From Candidatus Cloacimonadota bacterium (lineage in GTDB: Bacteria; Cloacimonadota; Cloacimonadia; Cloacimonadales; TCS61): a DNA stretch of 19,564 nucleotides. The stretch lies in contig DAOUUD010000010.1 of assembly GCA_030668345.1 (NCBI GenBank), forward strand, positions 1-19,564, given 5' to 3'. Shown here piece after piece: positions 15,493 through 19,564 of the stretch (the first letter of the stretch is position 1; every line of letters starts with the position of its first letter). Below the pieces are notes generated by a model, which saw only the letters and a list, made by a program, of their open reading frames with translations, was not told the DNA's origin and did not search any database. The position numbers were made by a program, and so were the translations under genes.

Positions 15493-16800
15493 CTATTTAT
15501 TTTCATTTAACAGGTCGGCATAAAGCGGAAATTGGGAGCAAAATTCACCAACCTCTTTCTTGATGGCAAAAAGTTTTTCTTCGTCCTGGTAGTTGATATG
15601 AACCTGCAAAATAAACTCTGCGATCTGTTTCATTTGCTCTTCTTTCATTCCGCGTGTAGTAACTGCTGGAGTTCCCAGACGAATACCGGAAGCAACGAAT
15701 GGTTTTCTCGTATCAAAAGGAACAGTATTTTTATTAGCAGTAATTCCAGCTAAATCCAGGCAGCCTTCCATTTTTTTTCCGGAGGGTCCACCTTCTTCTT
15801 CTGTTCCCAGATTGACGAGCATAAGATGTGTGTCTGTTCCACCTGAAACGAGATTGAAATCTTTTTCTGAAAGGGCTTGTGCCAAACTGGTAGCATTAAA
15901 TAAAATCTGTTTTTGGTATTCTTTGAATTCAGGCGTAAGAGCTTCTTTGAAAGCAGTGGCTTTAGCAGCAATAATATGCATAAGAGGACCGCCTTGTGTG
16001 CCCGGGAATACCCAGCGGTCAACAGCTTTGGCATATTCTTCTTTGCATAGTATCATGCCACCACGTGGACCACGTAATGTTTTATGCGTTGTTGTTGTAA
16101 CAACGTCGGCATAAGGAATTGGACTTTGGTGCAAACCAGCAGCAATCAGCCCGGCGATGTGTGCCATATCTACCACGAATTTTGCGTTCACTTCATCTGC
16201 AATTTCACGGAATTTGGCAAAGTCTATTTTTCGCGGATATGCACTTGCTCCAGTCAGAATCATTTGTGGTTTAACTTTAAGAGCGATTTTCCTGATCTCG
16301 TCGTAATCGAATTGCTCGGTTTCCTTGTTAACTCCATAAGGAACGATGTTAAATAGAGCCCCGGAAAAACTTAGAGGATGTCCGTGAGTAAGATGTCCGC
16401 CGTGAGAAAGTTCCAGACTAAGGATTGTATCACCGGGATTGATGATGGCAAAATAAGCAGCCATATTTGCCTGTGAGCCGGAATGTGGTTGAACGTTTAC
16501 ATGCTCTGCTCCGTAAATCTCTTTGGCTCTTTCGATAGCAAGCTTTTCCACCTTATCAATGAATTCACAACCTCCGTAATATCGGCCATAAAGGTTGTAA
16601 TTTATTTTATCTGTTTTTTTGCTCCAGCGGTATGGATAGCCTTCGGCATATTTATTGGTAAGAACAGATCCGGCAGCTTCCAATACAGCTCTGGAAACAA
16701 AATTTTCGGAAGCGATCAGTTCCAGGTTTTCAGATTGGCGTTTCAATTCGCTGTGCATTGCTGCATATAATTCGGGGTCTTGTTTTTTTATGAATCTCAT
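15493..16800 (-). CDS. glyA: Serine hydroxymethyltransferase
   Basis: PLP enzyme that interconverts serine and glycine with transfer of the one-carbon unit to tetrahydrofolate; cytoplasmic. Seen in its 435 residues: LELIASENF near the N-terminus, NKYAEGYP, HSGSQAN, LSHGGHLTHG, the Asp-containing VVDMAHIAGLIAAG strand, and the PLP-binding TTTTHKTLRGPRGG with Lys240. A 16-residue segment (57-72) stands between YP and RYYGG where E. coli GlyA has two residues, which explains much of the extra length over the usual ~417. The ATG at 16800 is preceded by AAGGAG about 11 bases upstream, inside the last codons of rpiB; the rpiB stop ends at 16804, three bases before the glyA start. rpiB-glyA pairing is common in bacteria. 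A strong terminator follows. Confidence 0.97.
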   Translation of the reverse strand: MRFIKKQDPELYAAMHSELKRQSENLELIASENFVSRAVLEAAGSVLTNKYAEGYPYRWSKKTDKINYNLYGRYYGGCEFIDKVEKLAIERAKEIYGAEHVNVQPHSGSQANMAAYFAIINPGDTILSLELSHGGHLTHGHPLSFSGALFNIVPYGVNKETEQFDYDEIRKIALKVKPQMILTGASAYPRKIDFAKFREIADEVNAKFVVDMAHIAGLIAAGLHQSPIPYADVVTTTTHKTLRGPRGGMILCKEEYAKAVDRWVFPGTQGGPLMHIIAAKATAFKEALTPEFKEYQKQILFNATSLAQALSEKDFNLVSGGTDTHLMLVNLGTEEEGGPSGKKMEGCLDLAGITANKNTVPFDTRKPFVASGIRLGTPAVTTRGMKEEQMKQIAEFILQVHINYQDEEKLFAIKKEVGEFCSQFPLYADLLNENK

Positions 16801-16803
16801 TTT

Positions 16804-17244
16804 TTATTTTTCTCCTTTTTCATATCTTGATATTTTATCTATTCGTCTCTGGTGCCTTCCTCCATCAAATTCTGTGGAAAACCAGACTTTGATGATCTTT
16901 TTTGCTAAGTTATGGGAAATAAATCGTCCCTGAAGAACAAGGATATTTGAATCGTTATGTTTACGGGATAAGCGTGCAAGTTCCACTGAATTACATAGAG
17001 TTGCCCGAATTCCTTTCACTTTGTTAGCTACAATACTCATCCCAAGGCCACTTCCACAGATCAAGATTCCTCTTTCGCATTCACTTCTGGCAACTGCTTC
17101 TGCAGCTTTGAACCCGGTGTCTGGATAATCCATGGAATCAGTTGAATGAGAACCAAAGTCTATAAGTTCATGTTCTGTTAAATATTCTTTAATAGTTTCT
17201 TTCAATTCAAATCCAGCATGATCGGAGGCAAGAGCGATTTTCAT
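16804..17244 (-). CDS. rpiB: Ribose-5-phosphate isomerase B
   Basis: Interconverts ribose 5-phosphate and ribulose 5-phosphate in the pentose phosphate pathway; cytoplasmic. The 146 residues from the ATG at 17244 are normal for RpiB. Seen: SDHAG with Asp8-His9, DYPD at 39-42, the catalytic cysteine Cys63 in ICGSGLGMS, the phosphate-binding NKVKGIRA, and His96-Asn97 in RKHND. LacA/LacB-type galactose-6-phosphate isomerases are the alternative, but they usually occur as a pair with other lactose genes, absent here. The ATG is chosen over an upstream in-frame TTG (17277) because AAGGAA at 17251-17256 lies six bases before it and the protein starts canonically with MKIALASDHAG. It is the first gene of a two-gene unit with glyA. 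Confidence 0.95.
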   Translation of the reverse strand: MKIALASDHAGFELKETIKEYLTEHELIDFGSHSTDSMDYPDTGFKAAEAVARSECERGILICGSGLGMSIVANKVKGIRATLCNSVELARLSRKHNDSNILVLQGRFISHNLAKKIIKVWFSTEFDGGRHQRRIDKISRYEKGEK

Positions 17245-17331
17245 ATTTAATTCCTTATTAAAATATATTTGAAACAACTGTTTTTATCCAATATTTAAAT
17301 GTCAATCTTTGTGATTTTCAAGAAATAAAAA

Positions 17332-17361
17332 AGGACGTAAGAATAGTAATTCTTGCGTCCT
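17332..17361 (-). terminator. Intrinsic terminator of the dehydrogenase-thiolase unit
   Basis: A 13-base-pair stem (17332-17344 with 17349-17361, one G-T wobble) closes a four-base loop. Read on the - strand it is followed by six T. It lies 16 bases after the thiolase stop codon. The + strand side has A rather than T after the stem, so it works for the leftward unit only. Confidence 0.92.
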
Positions 17362-17377
17362 AAAAAAGTATTAGATA

Positions 17378-18619
17378 CTATTTTTGAAAAATCATAGCCA
17401 CTACGGTCTTATCATTTCCACCCATACTGGACATCATGCCAAAAGATTTATCAGGACTTATTCTTACCTGGCAGTCACCGGATTTTCCGGAGAGTTGTTT
17501 AACAATATCACAAGCCTGCCTAACTCCGGTTGCTCCGGTTGGATGACCATAACCCACAAGACCTCCGGTTGTATTGGTAGGGATTATTCCATCTAATTTT
17601 GTATTTCCTTCTTTCACGAAATCTGCTCCCTCTCCATATCCGACCAAACCAGCTGCTTCAACTGCCATTAATCCGGCAATTGTAAAGCAATCGTGAACTT
17701 CCAGGACTCCGAGTTCAGAAGGTTTGATTCCTGCTCTTTCCTGTGCTCTTTTTGCTGCGATTTCACAAGTTGACAGCTTTGTTAAATCAGGTGGGGGAGT
17801 TGTGAGATTATCTTGAACCTGGGCAAAAGAAATAACTTCTATTGCATCTTTTTTTTCGACTCCGATTTTCTTTAAACCTTCTTCGGAAGCGAAGATTATT
17901 GCTGCTCCACCATCAGAAACTTTTGAGCAATCAAAGACATTAATATGTTCGCAGAATGCTTTTGGATTTGGCTTCATCATACCTGTTCCGAAAAGGTCGG
18001 AATTTTTATTATGGTATTCCTGCGATTCAGGATTTTTGCGGGCATTTTCAACCGCATTTACATACCACTGAGCCATTCCTGCTCGAATTTTGTCATGTCC
18101 GTGCTTTTCAAAACAAGCTCCTGCTCTTTGAGAAAATAAATCAGGAAAGAAATAAACATGACCTTTTTTTCTATTGCCAGAAAACCAGTCAGCAGCAGCA
18201 AGAAAATCTGCTCCGTAAATTGCTTTTACAGAGTTCTGAACCTCGACTCCAATACACAAAACAACATCAGCTAAATCTGCCAGAATAGTTTTAATAGAAG
18301 TTGTTAAGGCCAATCCTCCTGAATCACAAGCTCCTTCTACGCGAGTGCAAGGTTTATATTGAAAAGTGGGATGAACATACGGAAAGAAACCACCAAGGTT
18401 TCCCTGTTTACAGAATCTTGCTGCAATGAAATTCCCGATCACACCTTCGTCGATATTTTCCGGATTTTGGATTTGAGCGATTGAACCGAGTCCCGCTTCC
18501 TTGATATAATGTTCAAGTCCCGGACGAGGTTTTTTGGGATGGAATTCTTTTCTGGCTGTTCCCAAAGCAACTGTATAATATGGTGCACAAGCGTATATTT
18601 TTTTTCTAAAATATGACAT
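17378..18619 (-). CDS. SCP2-type thiolase (acetyl-CoA acyltransferase family)
   Basis: Thiolase-fold enzyme expected to cleave 3-ketoacyl-CoA with CoA, or to condense acyl-CoA units in reverse. In its 413 residues the nucleophile is Cys98 in VEGACDSGG. The SCP2-thiolase signature HDCF is at 309-312, and GYGHPTGATG supplies His359. The classical C-terminal CxG cysteine is absent (MMSSMGGND instead), as expected in the SCP2/archaeal-type branch, where the HDCF cysteine is thought to take over the acid/base role. Substrate chain length cannot be read from sequence. The ATG at 18619 has AGGAG about six bases upstream. It starts ten bases after the stop of the 3-hydroxyacyl-CoA dehydrogenase gene, so the two act in consecutive steps and share a transcript that ends at 17332-17361. 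Confidence 0.92.
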   Translation of the reverse strand: MSYFRKKIYACAPYYTVALGTARKEFHPKKPRPGLEHYIKEAGLGSIAQIQNPENIDEGVIGNFIAARFCKQGNLGGFFPYVHPTFQYKPCTRVEGACDSGGLALTTSIKTILADLADVVLCIGVEVQNSVKAIYGADFLAAADWFSGNRKKGHVYFFPDLFSQRAGACFEKHGHDKIRAGMAQWYVNAVENARKNPESQEYHNKNSDLFGTGMMKPNPKAFCEHINVFDCSKVSDGGAAIIFASEEGLKKIGVEKKDAIEVISFAQVQDNLTTPPPDLTKLSTCEIAAKRAQERAGIKPSELGVLEVHDCFTIAGLMAVEAAGLVGYGEGADFVKEGNTKLDGIIPTNTTGGLVGYGHPTGATGVRQACDIVKQLSGKSGDCQVRISPDKSFGMMSSMGGNDKTVVAMIFQK

Positions 18620-18629
18620 GATATCTCCT

Positions 18630-19564
18630 TTATATGAAATTATTTATTGGACCGTAAAGCCAAAAAAATCCATTCATTAGAACATCGTTTACTTCTTTCT
18701 TGGAATCTGCAACTCCGTCTTTGACCAGGTTTTCACCGATTTCTTTGGTTGCTTTTAGGAAATCGAGAGCTATATTTGAACCATAAGTGTTCATTCCTTT
18801 CAGGTTATTGAAATGAGTTTCGAGTTTTTCCATTTTCTGAATATCCATCAGAAGTGCGCGCCATGGTGCAAATTTCTCATTTGTCGGATTGAGTTTTTTA
18901 TCAATTTCCGTAGCCCATTCTTCATCGAACATATAATATTTTCCCTCCTCGATGTTGTAAACTCCTGCAGGACGATTCTTTTCATATTTGATAAAACCGT
19001 CTTTTTGGGAACCATCCGGATTTTGTCCGCCAGCGATCTTTTTATCCATAAATTTATTCAGCAGATCACTATTCAGATGTTCGAGTTTAAGATGAGTTCG
19101 CATCACTCTTAACAGAGATTGGAAAACATCGAGTCCTACATAATCGATAAGCTGGAAGATTCCCATAGGACGAACCAGGAAATCCTGAGATACTTTATTC
19201 ATAATATAAAGCGCACCGTGATAACCGTATTCATCTTTTAGTTCTTCCACTTTGTTCATAGCATAAAGTCCGTCCCTGCTGAAATGTCCATTCCCGATAA
19301 AGCCGGAAATATCTGCAGCTGGAACTAATTTTTTACGCAATCTCTTGCCAAATTCCAGACCGGTTTCTTTCAATTCTTCAGTAGTATTATCAGCATAAAT
19401 GATCTCCACCAATTTCTGAATTACAGGCGGATTATAGAAATGATAACCAACGATCCTTCCACCCAGTCCTGCTTGCTCATCGAGATAGGATATCGGGATG
19501 CTGGAAGTATTGGTCAGGAATAAAGCGTCATTAGAACAAATTTCCTTCAAATTTTTCAGTACTT
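18630..19564 (-). CDS. 3-hydroxyacyl-CoA dehydrogenase, C-terminal part (5' end outside window)
   Basis: NAD-dependent oxidation of 3-hydroxyacyl-CoA to 3-ketoacyl-CoA, or the reverse. The frame stays open to the window edge, and the residues before the TTG at 19550 (VLKN) fit the family, so this TTG is internal and most of the Rossmann NAD-binding half is missing. Numbering from that codon, the catalytic-type residues are Ser16 in NTSS, His37 in GYHFYNPP, Glu49 in KLVEII and Asn87 in GFIGN. After GFIGN there are about 223 residues, twice the usual C-terminal domain; a second copy is suggested near the end by LVKDGVADSKKEVNDVLMNG followed by YGP. No enoyl-CoA hydratase domain follows before the stop. 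The thiolase gene begins ten bases downstream, giving a beta-oxidation-style pair. Confidence 0.92.
   Translation of the reverse strand, partial: VLKNLKEICSNDALFLTNTSSIPISYLDEQAGLGGRIVGYHFYNPPVIQKLVEIIYADNTTEELKETGLEFGKRLRKKLVPAADISGFIGNGHFSRDGLYAMNKVEELKDEYGYHGALYIMNKVSQDFLVRPMGIFQLIDYVGLDVFQSLLRVMRTHLKLEHLNSDLLNKFMDKKIAGGQNPDGSQKDGFIKYEKNRPAGVYNIEEGKYYMFDEEWATEIDKKLNPTNEKFAPWRALLMDIQKMEKLETHFNNLKGMNTYGSNIALDFLKATKEIGENLVKDGVADSKKEVNDVLMNGFFWLYGPINNFI

Noticed and set aside
15812..16114. Rightward reading frame of about 100 residues opposite glyA
   Set aside because: Antisense shadow of a strongly conserved enzyme gene; no ribosome site or recognisable domain.
17300..17305. TTGACA on the - strand upstream of rpiB as a -35 box
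   Set aside because: The only -10-like hexamer downstream (TAAAAA) is about 13 bases away, too close, and other AT-rich hexamers fall on the ribosome site. rpiB-glyA probably has a promoter here, but I cannot place it.
17956..18288. Rightward reading frame of 110 residues opposite the thiolase
   Set aside because: Antisense to a well-recognised gene, low-complexity stretches, no start signal.

Overview
The window looks like chromosomal DNA of a Gram-negative bacterium from the Fibrobacterota-Chlorobiota-Bacteroidota (FCB) side of the tree. A low-G+C candidate phylum such as Cloacimonadota is the best guess; this is an inference. The supports are: two large secreted proteins whose C-termini carry the 'NYPNPFNP...' FlgD-like / type IX-style sorting tail and both end in KMLLLK; a gingipain-like C25 protein; LptF/LptG, which require an outer membrane; and AT-rich DNA throughout. 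Almost every base is coding. The longest gene-free stretch is about 230 bases.

Left part (1-7000, all + strand): one tightly packed unit. The 3' half of ligA (NAD-dependent DNA ligase) overlaps lptF by an ATGA, and lptF overlaps lptG the same way. Three envelope-glycan genes follow: a GT4 glycosyltransferase, a TagB/TagF-like (CDP-glycerol-type) glycerophosphotransferase, and a Wzx-type flippase. The two transferase genes are strikingly AT-rich compared with lptFG and the flippase, which suggests they were acquired later. Together the genes suggest synthesis, flipping and export of a surface glycan or LPS.

Middle (7000-15270): the rightward unit ends at a hairpin shared with a leftward 1786-residue C25 peptidase-like surface protein. 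Upstream of that lies a second sorting-tail protein (lamin-tail + KNH-like + OB-fold domains, no catalytic domain visible), coupled to a DUF6765 protein. The C25 protein keeps the catalytic Cys region but has Tyr-Tyr where gingipains carry the catalytic His, and a LamG domain is nested inside one of its Ig-like domains.

Right part (15460-19564, - strand): two metabolic units, each closed by a strong intrinsic terminator. The first is rpiB-glyA (pentose phosphate / one-carbon metabolism). The second is a 3-hydroxyacyl-CoA dehydrogenase (N-terminus beyond the window) followed by an SCP2-type thiolase, i.e. beta-oxidation or short-chain acyl-CoA chemistry.

I found no tRNA, rRNA, CRISPR array, insertion sequence or clear defence system. 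The most unusual material is the middle secreted-protein block and its closeness to glycan-export genes.
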